Source: JBQCHF01 sp051953655 | GTDB lineage: Bacteria > Actinomycetota > Actinomycetes > Motilibacterales > Motilibacteraceae | NCBI GenBank assembly: GCA_051953655.1 | Contig: JBQCIO010000170.1 | Coordinates: 1-25,768 of the forward strand | Length of the DNA stretch: 25,768 nucleotides | Reading direction: 5' to 3' | Shown: piece after piece, positions 1-7,013 of the stretch | How positions within the stretch are numbered: position 1 is the first letter of the stretch | Layout: each line of letters begins with the position of its first letter | The notes under the pieces: model-generated | Databases searched by the model: none | Told to the model about the DNA's origin: nothing | The model's input: only the letters and a program-made list of their open reading frames with translations | Program-made: the position numbers and the translations under genes

Positions 1-804
1 GACCGGGTCGATCAGGCAGACGACGCGGCCGGCGCCGCAGAGGTTCAGCCCCGGCAGCGCCTCGCCGTAGGCGGAGAGATGGAAGAAGGAGTCGCCGGTC
101 AGGACCTCCTCGCCGTGCTCCAGCAGCCACGTATATAGAGAGCGCTGCTGGGCGGCGGTCGGGTGCAGCTCGTCCCAGACGTCAGCGCCCCGCCCAGAAG
201 GCCGCAGCCGCGTGAGCCGCAACGTCGCCCCGAACCGGTCCGCGATCGCCTTGAACGCGTCGAGCTGCCCGACGTTCTCCCGGGTCACCACGACCGACAG
301 CTTGAACCCGCGCATGCCCGCCGCGGCCAGGTTCTCCATCGCCCGCAACGCGGTGGCATAGGAGCCGGGACCGCGCACGGCGTCGTTGACGTCCGCGGTG
401 GCGCCGTCGAGGCTGATCTGGACGTCGACGTAGTCGTTGCCGGCCAGCCGGCGGGCGACCTCGGGGGTGATCTTGATGCCGTTGGTGGAGAACTTCACGC
501 CCACGTGGTGCGCCACGGCGTGGTCGACGAGCTCCCAGAAGTCCGGTCGCACCGTCGGCTCGCCGCCGCCGATGTTCACGTAGAACACCTGCAGCCGCTC
601 GAGCTCCTCGATGACGGCCTTGGCCTGCTCGGTGCTCAGCTCCCGCGGGTCGCGGCGGCCGGAGCTGGACAGGCAGTGGACGCAGGAGAGGTTGCAGGCG
701 TAGGTGAGCTCCCAGGTGAGGCAGATGGGGGCGTCCAGGCCCGACTCGAACTGCCCCACCAGCTGGGGAGAGACTGCGCCTACGGTCGGTAGGAGTGCAC
801 TCAT
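1..804 (-). CDS. mftC: Mycofactocin radical SAM maturase MftC (3' end outside window)
   Basis: Radical SAM enzyme that, in characterised systems, oxidatively decarboxylates the C-terminal Tyr of MftA and then cross-links it to the preceding Val. The 268 codons in the window start at an ATG (804). They show the radical SAM 4Fe-4S motif CNLSCVHC at residues 37-44, the SAM-contacting GGGEP at 79-83, and at the left edge LNLCGAGRVVC, the start of the Cys-rich SPASM region. The end of the SPASM domain and the stop codon lie beyond position 1. It follows mftB by 15 nt in the same direction, so mftA, mftB and mftC form one operon. The context (mftA, mftB, mftE, mftF, mftR) makes the assignment secure. 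mftD would be expected further left but cannot be seen. Confidence 0.96.
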   Translation of the reverse strand, partial: MSALLPTVGAVSPQLVGQFESGLDAPICLTWELTYACNLSCVHCLSSSGRRDPRELSTEQAKAVIEELERLQVFYVNIGGGEPTVRPDFWELVDHAVAHHVGVKFSTNGIKITPEVARRLAGNDYVDVQISLDGATADVNDAVRGPGSYATALRAMENLAAAGMRGFKLSVVVTRENVGQLDAFKAIADRFGATLRLTRLRPSGRGADVWDELHPTAAQQRSLYTWLLEHGEEVLTGDSFFHLSAYGEALPGLNLCGAGRVVCLIDPV

Positions 805-819
805 GGCGGCTGTCGAACC

Positions 820-1152
820 TCAGGTCTCAGCGGGAGCGGGCTGTCGAGGGACGAGCATGTCGGTCTCGGCGAGCCGGGCCAGCGCGGCGGCGAAGCGCAG
901 CCGCTCCCCCTCGTCGATCCCGCTCGCCGCGCACGCCGCTTCCGCACTGGGGTGGTCCCCCAGCGCGCGCACGACGTCGAGCAGCCGGCGGTCCTTGAGG
1001 AACGTGAGCCGCCGGGTGCCGAAGTGGTAGAGCAGCGCGCCGAACGGCTCGGGTCGCACCGAGACGCTCGGGTGCAGGTCCCACGCGGCCTCGGGGTCGA
1101 AGGCGGGCTGGTCCACCTGCGCGGGACCGACCGCGGTCACGGGGACAGGCAC
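820..1152 (-). CDS. mftB: Mycofactocin peptide chaperone MftB
   Basis: Small RiPP-recognition-element protein (110 aa) that binds the MftA precursor and presents it to MftC. The sequence has the family signature LHPSVSVRPEPFGALLYHF followed by the TRRLTFLKD stretch, and the length is normal for MftB. The chosen start is a GTG at 1152, 13 nt after the mftA stop. No strong Shine-Dalgarno sequence is visible, so expression is probably coupled to mftA. The gene sits between mftA and mftC on the same strand. Family assignment is firm; the exact start is less certain. Confidence 0.95.
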   Translation of the reverse strand: MPVPVTAVGPAQVDQPAFDPEAAWDLHPSVSVRPEPFGALLYHFGTRRLTFLKDRRLLDVVRALGDHPSAEAACAASGIDEGERLRFAAALARLAETDMLVPRQPAPAET

Positions 1153-1165
1153 GGGCAGGCACGGC

Positions 1166-1282
1166 CTAGTAGACGCCGCACATCCCGTCGATGCTCACGT
1201 CCTCCACGAGGTCGTCGACGCGCACCTCGTCCGCGCCCTCGGCCGGAACGCTGCTGGCGCTGGGGCTTGCGGGAAGAGTCAT
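1166..1282 (-). CDS. mftA: Mycofactocin precursor peptide MftA
   Basis: A 38-residue peptide ending in IDGMCGVY, the diagnostic mycofactocin core. The terminal Val-Tyr pair is what MftC modifies and what MftE later releases. The acidic middle (DEVRVDDLVEDVS) is the part expected to be recognised by MftB. The ATG at 1282 is preceded by a clear GGAGGA ribosome-binding site about 6 nt upstream. This distinguishes it from a longer open frame that runs on upstream in the same phase. It is the first gene of the leftward mftABC operon and has a candidate promoter at 1327-1355. It is too short for most gene callers and easily missed. Confidence 0.95.
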   Translation of the reverse strand: MTLPASPSASSVPAEGADEVRVDDLVEDVSIDGMCGVY

Positions 1283-1326
1283 GACATCCTCCGACGTCGG
1301 CGTTGACGGGATGTAGCAGATCCCGC

Positions 1327-1355
1327 ACGGTAGTGGCACCGAGTGCCGTTGTGAA
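1327..1355 (-). promoter_or_regulatory. Candidate mftABC promoter with operator-like palindrome in its spacer
   Basis: Read on the minus strand, TTCACA (1355-1350) and TACCGT (1332-1327) are separated by exactly 17 nt. They match the housekeeping -35 and -10 hexamers at 5/6 positions and at the key TAnnnT positions. The spacer contains a perfect inverted repeat, GGCAC-3 nt-GTGCC (1335-1347). Transcription would start near 1320, giving a leader of about 38 nt that carries GGAGGA before mftA. A TetR-type repressor bound between -35 and -10 would block RNA polymerase, and mftR is divergently encoded just beyond. The hexamers and palindrome are visible; MftR binding is inference. Confidence 0.55.
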
Positions 1356-1426
1356 GCCCCCTCGTCGCGTACGTTCGCCCCGACGGGGGCTGATGGTCGT
1401 GGGACGCATGGTCGTGGGGAGGGTGC

Positions 1427-2080
1427 ATGACGACGACAGAGCTGCCGGCGCCACGCCCGGCGGCCGGCCGCCCGCCCTCGACCTCGCACGCCGAGCTCGA
1501 GCGGCTCGGCATCGCGCTGTTCGCCGAGCGCGGCTTCGACGAGACGAGCGTCGACGACATCGCTGCCGCGGCCGGCATCGGTCGGCGCACGTTCTTCCGC
1601 TACTTCACCTCGAAGACCGACGTGGTGTGGGGGGACTTCGATGCGGGCTGCGAGCGGATGGCCGCCCTCCTGGCGCAGACCCCGCCGGACGTCCCGTTGC
1701 TCGACGCCCTGCGGCGCACCGTCATCGACTTCAACCGCGTCGAGCCCGGGCAGGAGGAGCACCACCGCCTGCGGATGCGACTGATCCTCGACGTCCCCAC
1801 GCTGCGGGCGCGGTCCACCCTGCGCTTCGAGCAGTGGCGCCGCGTCGTCGAGGAGTTCGCCGCCGCCCGGCTCGGGCTCTCACCCGAGGACCTGCTGCCG
1901 CGCACCCTCGGGCACTGCGCGCTCGGCTGCGCGCTGGCCGCGTACGAGGAGTGGCTGCGCCACCCGGAGGCCGACCTGACCGTGCTGCTGGACGCCGCGC
2001 TCGGCACGCTCGCCGACGGATTCGCCGCGGCTCCGTCGCGGCCAACCGAGCCCACCTCGAGGAATCTCTTCGATGCCTGA
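1427..2080 (+). CDS. mftR: Mycofactocin-locus TetR-family regulator MftR
   Basis: TetR-type repressor of 217 aa. The N-terminal DNA-binding domain has its helix-turn-helix at about residues 41-60 (VDDIAAAAGIGRRTFFRYF), followed by SKTDVVWGDFD, both typical of MftR proteins. The C-terminal half is the helical ligand-binding and dimerisation region. MftR regulators from mycobacteria respond to acyl-CoAs; whether this one does is unknown. It is divergent from mftA across 144 bp and overlaps the downstream dehydrogenase gene by 8 bp (ATGCCTGA), so the two are translationally coupled. The likely operator is the palindrome at 1335-1347. Confidence 0.93.
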   Translation: MTTTELPAPRPAAGRPPSTSHAELERLGIALFAERGFDETSVDDIAAAAGIGRRTFFRYFTSKTDVVWGDFDAGCERMAALLAQTPPDVPLLDALRRTVIDFNRVEPGQEEHHRLRMRLILDVPTLRARSTLRFEQWRRVVEEFAAARLGLSPEDLLPRTLGHCALGCALAAYEEWLRHPEADLTVLLDAALGTLADGFAAAPSRPTEPTSRNLFDA

Positions 2081-2879
2081 CCAGGAGAACCCCAGACCGG
2101 TCGCGGTCGTCACCGGCGCCGCCCGGGGCATCGGCGCCGCCGTGGCCGAGCGGCTGGCCACCGACGGCTGGGACCTCGTCCTCGGCGACGTCCCGGGGCC
2201 CGACGCCGCCGCCGGCCTCACCTACCCGCTCGCCACCCAGGAGGACCTCGCGCGGACAGCAGAGCGCTGCCGGGAGCTCGGCGCCGAGGTCGCAGCCCAG
2301 CGCTGCGACGTGCGCGACGAGCAGCAGGTATGCGACCTCGTCGCCGCAGCAGGAGACCGGCTGCGTGCGGCCGTGGCCGTCGCCGGGATCCTCGGCACGC
2401 ACGGCCCGGCCTGGGAGCAGAGCGCCCGCGACCTCGACCGCGACCTGTCGGTGAACCTGCACGGCGTGGCGAACATGGCCCGCGCCGCCGTGCCCGTCCT
2501 GCTGGCCGCGCCGGAGCCCGCACGCGGCCGGTTCGTCGCCGTCGTCTCGGCGGCCGGCGAGCGCGGGCTGCCGCTGCTCACCTCCTACGTCGCCTCCAAG
2601 CACGCCGCGCTGGGCTACGTCCGCTCGCTGGCGATCGACCTGGCGCCCACCGGCATCACCGCCAACGCGGTGCTGCCGGGCCGCACGCGGACCCGGCTGC
2701 TCACCCGGACCGCGGAGGTCTACGGGCTGTCCTCAGCCGAGGACTTCGCCGGAAACCAGCGGATCGGCCGCCTGCTCGACCCGGCGGAGGTGGCCGCGGC
2801 CGTGGGCTGGCTCTGCTCCGACAGCGCGTCGGGGACGACGGGGGCGGCCATCGCCGTCGACGGCGGCTTCGCCGGATGA
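2073..2879 (+). CDS. Mycofactocin-coupled SDR-family NAD(P)-dependent oxidoreductase
   Basis: Short-chain dehydrogenase of 268 aa. The Rossmann cofactor motif TGAARGIG is at residues 14-21. The catalytic residues are Ser159, Tyr172 and Lys176 (YVASK). A VAG replaces the usual NAG, and NAVLPGRTRT follows the catalytic helix. The extra segment around residues 50-70 (YPLATQEDLARTAERCRELG), between beta-2 and beta-3, is typical of mycofactocin-associated SDRs. These are thought to hold NAD non-exchangeably and pass electrons to mycofactocin. The gene overlaps mftR by 8 bp and mftE by 4 bp (ATGA), so the three genes form one tight rightward operon. The substrate, probably an alcohol, cannot be deduced. 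Confidence 0.92.
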   Translation: MPDQENPRPVAVVTGAARGIGAAVAERLATDGWDLVLGDVPGPDAAAGLTYPLATQEDLARTAERCRELGAEVAAQRCDVRDEQQVCDLVAAAGDRLRAAVAVAGILGTHGPAWEQSARDLDRDLSVNLHGVANMARAAVPVLLAAPEPARGRFVAVVSAAGERGLPLLTSYVASKHAALGYVRSLAIDLAPTGITANAVLPGRTRTRLLTRTAEVYGLSSAEDFAGNQRIGRLLDPAEVAAAVGWLCSDSASGTTGAAIAVDGGFAG

Positions 2880-3565
2880 GGCTGGGAACCGCCACCTGGC
2901 CCGAGGTGGACCGGCACCGGCGTGAGCTGCTGCTGGTGCCGCTCGGCTCGCTGGAGCAGCACGGCCCGCACCTGCCGCTGCGCACCGACACCCTCGTGGC
3001 CGAGGCGGTGGCCGCGCGCGTGCACGAGAACCGGCCGCGCAGCGGGCTCTCTCCCGCTCTTCCCATCGGCGCCAGCGGCGAGCACGCCGACTTCCCGGGC
3101 ACGCTCTCGATCGGCACGGATGCCCTGTGCCACCTGCTGGTGGAGCTGGTCCGGCACGCCACGCGCCACTGGCCGGGCGTGCTGGTCGTCAACGGCCACG
3201 GCGGCAACCTCGCCGCCGTGCGGCAGGCGGCCGAGCGGTGCCGGGCCGAGGGCCGGGTGCTCGAGGTCGTCCCGCTCGGGCTGCCCGGGATGGACGCGCA
3301 CGCCGGCCGCGCGGAGACGTCGATGCTGCTGCACCTAGCGCCGTCCGAGGTCCGGCTCGAGCGGGCCGAGCCCGGGCGCACCGAGCCGCTGCCCGAGCTC
3401 CTGCCCGACCTCGTCGACCGCGGGGTGCGTGCGGTGAGCCCGAACGGCGTGCTGGGCGACCCCACCGGCGCGTCGGCGGAGAAGGGCGAGCAGCTCGTCG
3501 ACGGCCTGGTGCAGCTCGCGCTGGCCGGCTACGACCGGGCGGTGGCGGCGAGCCGGCGAGGGTGA
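2876..3565 (+). CDS. mftE: Mycofactocin precursor peptide peptidase MftE (creatininase family)
   Basis: Metal-dependent creatininase-fold peptidase, 229 aa. In characterised systems it cuts the MftC-modified MftA to release the cross-linked Val-Tyr product (AHDP). Candidate metal ligands lie in GSLEQHGPHLPLRTDT (Glu27, His29/His32, Asp38), NGHGGN (106-111) and DAHAGRAET (His142, Glu147). The ASGEHADFPGT loop is also typical. The ATG overlaps the stop of the dehydrogenase gene by 4 bp. The gene is separated from mftABC and lies on the opposite strand, whereas many mft clusters keep A to F collinear. It converges on mftF with only 29 bp between them. Confidence 0.93.
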   Translation: MRLGTATWPEVDRHRRELLLVPLGSLEQHGPHLPLRTDTLVAEAVAARVHENRPRSGLSPALPIGASGEHADFPGTLSIGTDALCHLLVELVRHATRHWPGVLVVNGHGGNLAAVRQAAERCRAEGRVLEVVPLGLPGMDAHAGRAETSMLLHLAPSEVRLERAEPGRTEPLPELLPDLVDRGVRAVSPNGVLGDPTGASAEKGEQLVDGLVQLALAGYDRAVAASRRG

Positions 3566-3594
3566 GGCGCACCACCAAGAACGGGTGCTGCGCC
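3566..3594. terminator. Hairpin between convergent mftE and mftF, likely bidirectional terminator
   Basis: The whole 29-bp gap between the two stop codons is one inverted repeat. The left arm (3566-3576) pairs with the right arm (3584-3594) at 10 of 11 positions around a 7-nt loop. No T-tract follows, as is common in GC-rich actinobacteria. The position between convergent genes supports termination from both sides; this is inferred from structure only. Confidence 0.6.
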
Positions 3595-5121
3595 TCATGA
3601 TCCGCGCGAGCTCCGGCCGCCGCCGGACCGGAAGGGCAGCCGCACCTCCGGCCGCAGCGCGCTCCACCGACCGTGCCGCAGGCTGCTGGTGAGCACGCCG
3701 CTGCCGTAGGCGGCGTCCTCGACCAGCCGGAGGGCGGCGTAGCGGGGCAGGTCCACCCGCGGTCGCTGCCGGACCCACTCCAGCAGCACCGGCGCCAGCA
3801 TCGCGGCGGCGCCTGCCCGGGCCGTGCGGCTCCGGGGGGACGCCCCCAGCGCCAGCCAGCCCAGCGGCCACCACTCCCGGCGCAGCGCGTGCCCCACCGC
3901 AGCGGAATCGGCGAGCAGGCCCTTGCCCACCACGATCGCGGCGAGCCGTGGCGGCGCCTGCACCTCGCGCAGCCGGCGGGCCAGCGCGGCGACCGCGCCG
4001 ACGGCGACGACGCCGGCAGCGCCGGGCCGGCGGGCCAGCAGAAGGACCGCGACGGCCGCGTTCCATCCCGACACCCGCGCCGGCGCGAGCAGCCCGGGGT
4101 GCCGCCGGTCCAGGTCCGCCGCCGACGTCCCGTACTCGTAGCGCCGGACCAGCCACTCCCTCGCGTCGGTCCGAGCGGCGTGCCGGACCTCCACGGACGG
4201 CTCGTAGCGCACGTGCCACCCCGCGGCGGCCAGGCGCCAGACCAGGTCGACGTCCTCGCCCAGCCGCAGCGCCTCGTCGAAGGCCCCGTCGAAAGCACCC
4301 TCGAAAGCACCGTCGAAAGCTCCGTCGTCGGCCGTCCCGAGGGCCTCCCGACGCACCACCAGCGCGGCCGAGGGCAGGAACCCGAGCGCCGCGCCGGGGC
4401 GCACCAGCTCCCGTCGCCGGCCCATGTCCAGGGCCGAGCGGGCCTCCTCGTGCCGGGCCAGCAGGGACGCCCGAGCGCCATCTCCCATCGCGTGCGGCCG
4501 CACGCCATCCCCGACCGCGTGCGGCCGCACGCGGGGAGCCACGGCCGCCACCCGCGGGTCCTCGAACAGCGGCAGCAGCGCGTCGAGCCAGCCTGGCGTC
4601 ACCTCGACGTCGGAGTCGACGAAGGCCACGAAGGGCGTGCTCGTCGCGGCGAGGCCGCGATTGCGGGCCGCGGCCGGCCCGCGGTTGACCGGCTGACGCA
4701 GCACCCGGGCACCGTGCCGGTCGGCCACCTTCGCAACGGCCCCGCCGTCGACCGAGGCGTCATCGACGACGACAACCTGGACACCGCAGCGGGCCAGCGC
4801 GGCCAGGGAGCGGTCCAGCAGCGCGACGCGGTCGTGGGCCGGGACGACCACGCTCACCTGCCCCGTCTGGGTCGGCGCCGGCTGCGGCAGCGGGTGGGCG
4901 AGGCCCCGGTCCACGAGCAGCGCGGCGACGGCGCGCTCCACCCGGTCCCCCGGCACCAGCCCCGCAGGCCCCGCCGCGCGCAGCCGTCGCACGAACGGTC
5001 CCGCCGCCTCCGAGAGGCGGACCAGGCGCCACGGCGAGCCGCCGGTGGCGAAGCAGGACGGACCGGCGGCGCCGTGCAGCCGGGCGCGCGGGTCCCAGCA
5101 GACGCGGGTGCCCGCCGGCAT
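3595..5121 (-). CDS. mftF: Mycofactocin system glycosyltransferase MftF (GT2 family)
   Basis: GT2-family glycosyltransferase, 508 aa from the ATG at 5121. MftF attaches an oligo-glucose chain to (pre)mycofactocin. After an N-terminal MftF-type region (residues 1-85, with GGSPWRLVRLS), the GT-A domain starts at SVVVPAHDR (90-98). VDDAS is at 119-123, the metal-binding DSD at 169-171 and the EDVDL motif at 289-293. Weakly hydrophobic stretches near 326-350 may contact the membrane. Two in-frame tandem expansions interrupt the domain: VRPHAVGDG/VRPHAMGDG at 198-215 and GAFD/GAFE units at about 267-284. A GTG at 5154 is an alternative start. It lies 65 nt after the PAP2 gene on the same strand. 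Confidence 0.92.
   Translation of the reverse strand: MPAGTRVCWDPRARLHGAAGPSCFATGGSPWRLVRLSEAAGPFVRRLRAAGPAGLVPGDRVERAVAALLVDRGLAHPLPQPAPTQTGQVSVVVPAHDRVALLDRSLAALARCGVQVVVVDDASVDGGAVAKVADRHGARVLRQPVNRGPAAARNRGLAATSTPFVAFVDSDVEVTPGWLDALLPLFEDPRVAAVAPRVRPHAVGDGVRPHAMGDGARASLLARHEEARSALDMGRRRELVRPGAALGFLPSAALVVRREALGTADDGAFDGAFEGAFDGAFDEALRLGEDVDLVWRLAAAGWHVRYEPSVEVRHAARTDAREWLVRRYEYGTSAADLDRRHPGLLAPARVSGWNAAVAVLLLARRPGAAGVVAVGAVAALARRLREVQAPPRLAAIVVGKGLLADSAAVGHALRREWWPLGWLALGASPRSRTARAGAAAMLAPVLLEWVRQRPRVDLPRYAALRLVEDAAYGSGVLTSSLRHGRWSALRPEVRLPFRSGGGRSSRGS
4274..4321. repeat. In-frame 12-bp tandem repeat inside mftF
   Basis: Three near-identical 12-bp units (ccgtcgaaagca, ccctcgaaagca, ccgtcgaaagct at 4286-4321) are preceded by a degenerate fourth. 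They add repeated Gly-Ala-Phe-Asp/Glu tetrapeptides to MftF just before the EDVDL motif. The 4-codon period keeps the reading frame. Confidence 0.85.
4478..4531. repeat. In-frame 27-bp tandem duplication inside mftF
   Basis: Two adjacent 27-bp units (4478-4504 and 4505-4531) agree at 24 of 27 positions. They encode two copies of VRPHA(V/M)GDG on the minus strand. Each unit contains the palindrome gtgcggccgcac. The period is nine codons, so the frame is kept. Confidence 0.88.
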
Positions 5122-5186
5122 GGACGAGGCACGAGGAGCGGGCGGGACCGGCACGGGCGAAGTGAAGCACCCAGCCGACGGACGGA

Positions 5187-5729
5187 TCAGCGGCGGTAGG
5201 CGGACCCCGCGGAGGTCTCCACGACGTCGCGGTCCCACGGTGCGCGCACCTCGCGCCCGCGGGCGAACCGGGAGACCAGCAGCGAGGCCACGAGCAGCCC
5301 GACCACGCCGGCGACCGCGCCGAGCACCCACCCGGCCGCGACGTCCTGCAGGTGGTGGACGTGCGCGGCCACCCGGGCCAGCCCGATCACGACGGCGCAC
5401 AGCGCCAGCACCGCGCCGACGACCCGGTGCCGCCAGGCGACCACCACCGCGATCGCCATGGCCACCGTGCTGTGGTCGGACGGGAACCCGTCGTCGGCCG
5501 GGTGCGGGAACAGCGGGTGCAGGCGCGGGTTCTGCACGAACGGCCGCGGGTCGCTGTGGACCGCACCGGCGACCTTGACCAGCACCACGGCCACCAGCAG
5601 CGCCACCACCGCGGAGACGGCGAGCTCGATCCGTCCGGTCGGGCGCTCCCGCACCAACCAGACCACGGCCGCCACCAGGGCGACGACGTAGAGGAGGTCC
5701 TGGGCGAGCACGACGACGACGCTGTTCAC
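5187..5729 (-). CDS. PAP2-superfamily membrane phosphatase
   Basis: Integral membrane phosphatase of 180 aa from a GTG at 5729 that has GGGGGA upstream. All three PAP2 motifs are present: Lys52...DPRPF (60-64), GFPSDHST (81-88, the PSDH variant of PSGH) and R119-x5-H125-x3-D129. Transmembrane segments surround them. Relatives with PSDH hydrolyse lipid pyrophosphates such as undecaprenyl pyrophosphate, but the substrate here is not determined. It lies between the coiled-coil gene (86 nt upstream) and mftF (65 nt downstream), all leftward, so it may share a transcript with mftF. A role in recycling a lipid-linked sugar donor would be speculation. Confidence 0.85.
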   Translation of the reverse strand: MNSVVVVLAQDLLYVVALVAAVVWLVRERPTGRIELAVSAVVALLVAVVLVKVAGAVHSDPRPFVQNPRLHPLFPHPADDGFPSDHSTVAMAIAVVVAWRHRVVGAVLALCAVVIGLARVAAHVHHLQDVAAGWVLGAVAGVVGLLVASLLVSRFARGREVRAPWDRDVVETSAGSAYRR

Positions 5730-5815
5730 GGCAGAGATCGTCCCCCGGGGTCGGCCACGGACCGGCCACCGGATGTTCAAGGAGTGGTCACCTGCGGGAG
5801 GTTGACGTACCAGGG

Positions 5816-6742
5816 TCAGTGGTGCCGGCGCTCGACCCGCTCCAGCGCGTGCCGGGCCCGTTCCTCCGCGCGCACGGCCGCCCGCTCGTCCAGGGCGGCC
5901 GCGGCGGCGCGGCGCTCGGCGTCGACGAGCTGGGCCCGCAGGTCCTCGACCCGCTCCCTCGCGGCGGCGGCGTCGCGCTGGGCGGCCTCCCGCGCCGCCT
6001 CGGCCGCGGCCACCTGGTCGCGGGCCTCCCGCAGCGCCCGCTCGGCCGCCTCGGCGGCGCGCCGTGCGGCCTCCTCGCGCGCGACCCGCTCCCGCTCCTC
6101 GCGCTCCACCCGCCGCCGCTCGGCGCCCTCCGCGGGCCGGCGTCGACCCCCCTCCGGCGCCGACCCGGTGCCGCGGTCCGCGGGCTCTCCGCGCCGCGCC
6201 GTCGTCGCCGCGCCCTTCGCCGGCCTCGGCGCGGTCGGCGACGGCGGCGCCACCGGACCGAACCCGACCGCCTCCCGCGGCCCCACCAGCCGGCCGGTGC
6301 GCACCGCCGCGGCCACCTCCGGGTCGCCGAGCGCCGCCTCCAGCGTCTCCTGCACGGCCCGGCGTACGTCGGCGTCGGCCGCCGCCCCCGCCCCCTCGGC
6401 CAGCCGCGCCGCCTCCCGGACCAGGGCGTCGACGACCGCGCGGCGCTGCGCCGACAGCGTCCGCAGCGACCCGGCGTCGAGCTGCTCGGTGGCCTCGCGC
6501 AGCGCCTCCCCCAGCGCCAGCAGCTGCTCCACGACGTCGGCGCGCTCGCGGACCAGCAGGTTGACCAGCCAGGCAGGGCGGGTGGGCCGGCGCAGCGCGG
6601 CCACGGCGGAGGCGGCCTGCTTGTCCCCGGCGGCGCGCAGCGCGGCGACCCGGGCGGCACGCTCGGCCACGAAGCGGTCCGGCGGCACGGCGTAGAGGGC
6701 GTCGGCGGCCTCGACCACCTTCGGGTCCTCGCGCTCGCTCAC
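5816..6742 (-). CDS. Uncharacterised actinobacterial protein with C-terminal coiled coil
   Basis: Protein of 308 aa from a GTG at 6742 with an excellent ribosome-binding site (GGAGGAGGT). The N-terminal half resembles a widespread actinobacterial hypothetical family, with a start like ADALYAVPPDRFVAERAARV, then AVAALRRPTRPAWLVNLLVR at about residues 46-65, and helical segments. A Pro/Ala/Gly-rich linker lies around 165-205. The last 100 residues are an Arg/Glu/Ala-rich helix with strong coiled-coil character. There is no signal peptide or membrane segment, so it is probably cytoplasmic. I do not recognise a function; the overlapping frames are GC-rich shadows. Confidence 0.8.
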   Translation of the reverse strand: MSEREDPKVVEAADALYAVPPDRFVAERAARVAALRAAGDKQAASAVAALRRPTRPAWLVNLLVRERADVVEQLLALGEALREATEQLDAGSLRTLSAQRRAVVDALVREAARLAEGAGAAADADVRRAVQETLEAALGDPEVAAAVRTGRLVGPREAVGFGPVAPPSPTAPRPAKGAATTARRGEPADRGTGSAPEGGRRRPAEGAERRRVEREERERVAREEAARRAAEAAERALREARDQVAAAEAAREAAQRDAAAARERVEDLRAQLVDAERRAAAAALDERAAVRAEERARHALERVERRHH

Positions 6743-6930
6743 CCGCACCTCCTCCGCCGGCCGCACGTCGCCCCTCTGCCCAGGGATCGTGCCGCACCCG
6801 TACCCGGGTCGGCTCAGCTCCTGGCCCGGCCGCCCGACAGGAGACGTACGGGGCGCGTCGTCCCGCACACGCCCCTGCCGGCCACCGCGCCTCCTACGCT
6901 GCTCGTGCCCGACGTCGCACAGCGTGGGAT

Positions 6931-6995
6931 CGGCTGGCGTGACGGGCTGGCGTGACGGGCTGGTGTGACGGGCGTGTGTGACGGGCGTGTGTGAC
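6931..6995. repeat. Five 13-bp tandem repeats upstream of the histidine kinase gene
   Basis: Five consecutive 13-bp units fill 6931-6995: cggctggcgtgac, gggctggcgtgac, gggctggtgtgac, gggcgtgtgtgac twice. They end 18 bp before the chosen GTG start (7014) and lie in the 271-bp gap between the divergent coiled-coil and kinase genes. All end in GTGAC. They could be regulator sites or simple replication slippage. Confidence 0.88.
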
Positions 6996-7013
6996 AGCAC
7001 TCGGGGAGGTGCG

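Noticed and set aside
163..792. 209-codon plus-strand open frame opposite mftC
   Set aside because: The minus strand encodes the MftC radical SAM motifs in a continuous frame; the plus frame is low-complexity Arg/Val/Asp/Gly-rich.
1302..1332. Plus-strand promoter for mftR beginning with TTGACG
   Set aside because: No acceptable -10 hexamer lies at 16-18 nt spacing, so it is not listed as a feature.
6931..6995. CRISPR array
   Set aside because: Repeats are 13 bp and directly adjacent with no spacers, and no cas genes are present.
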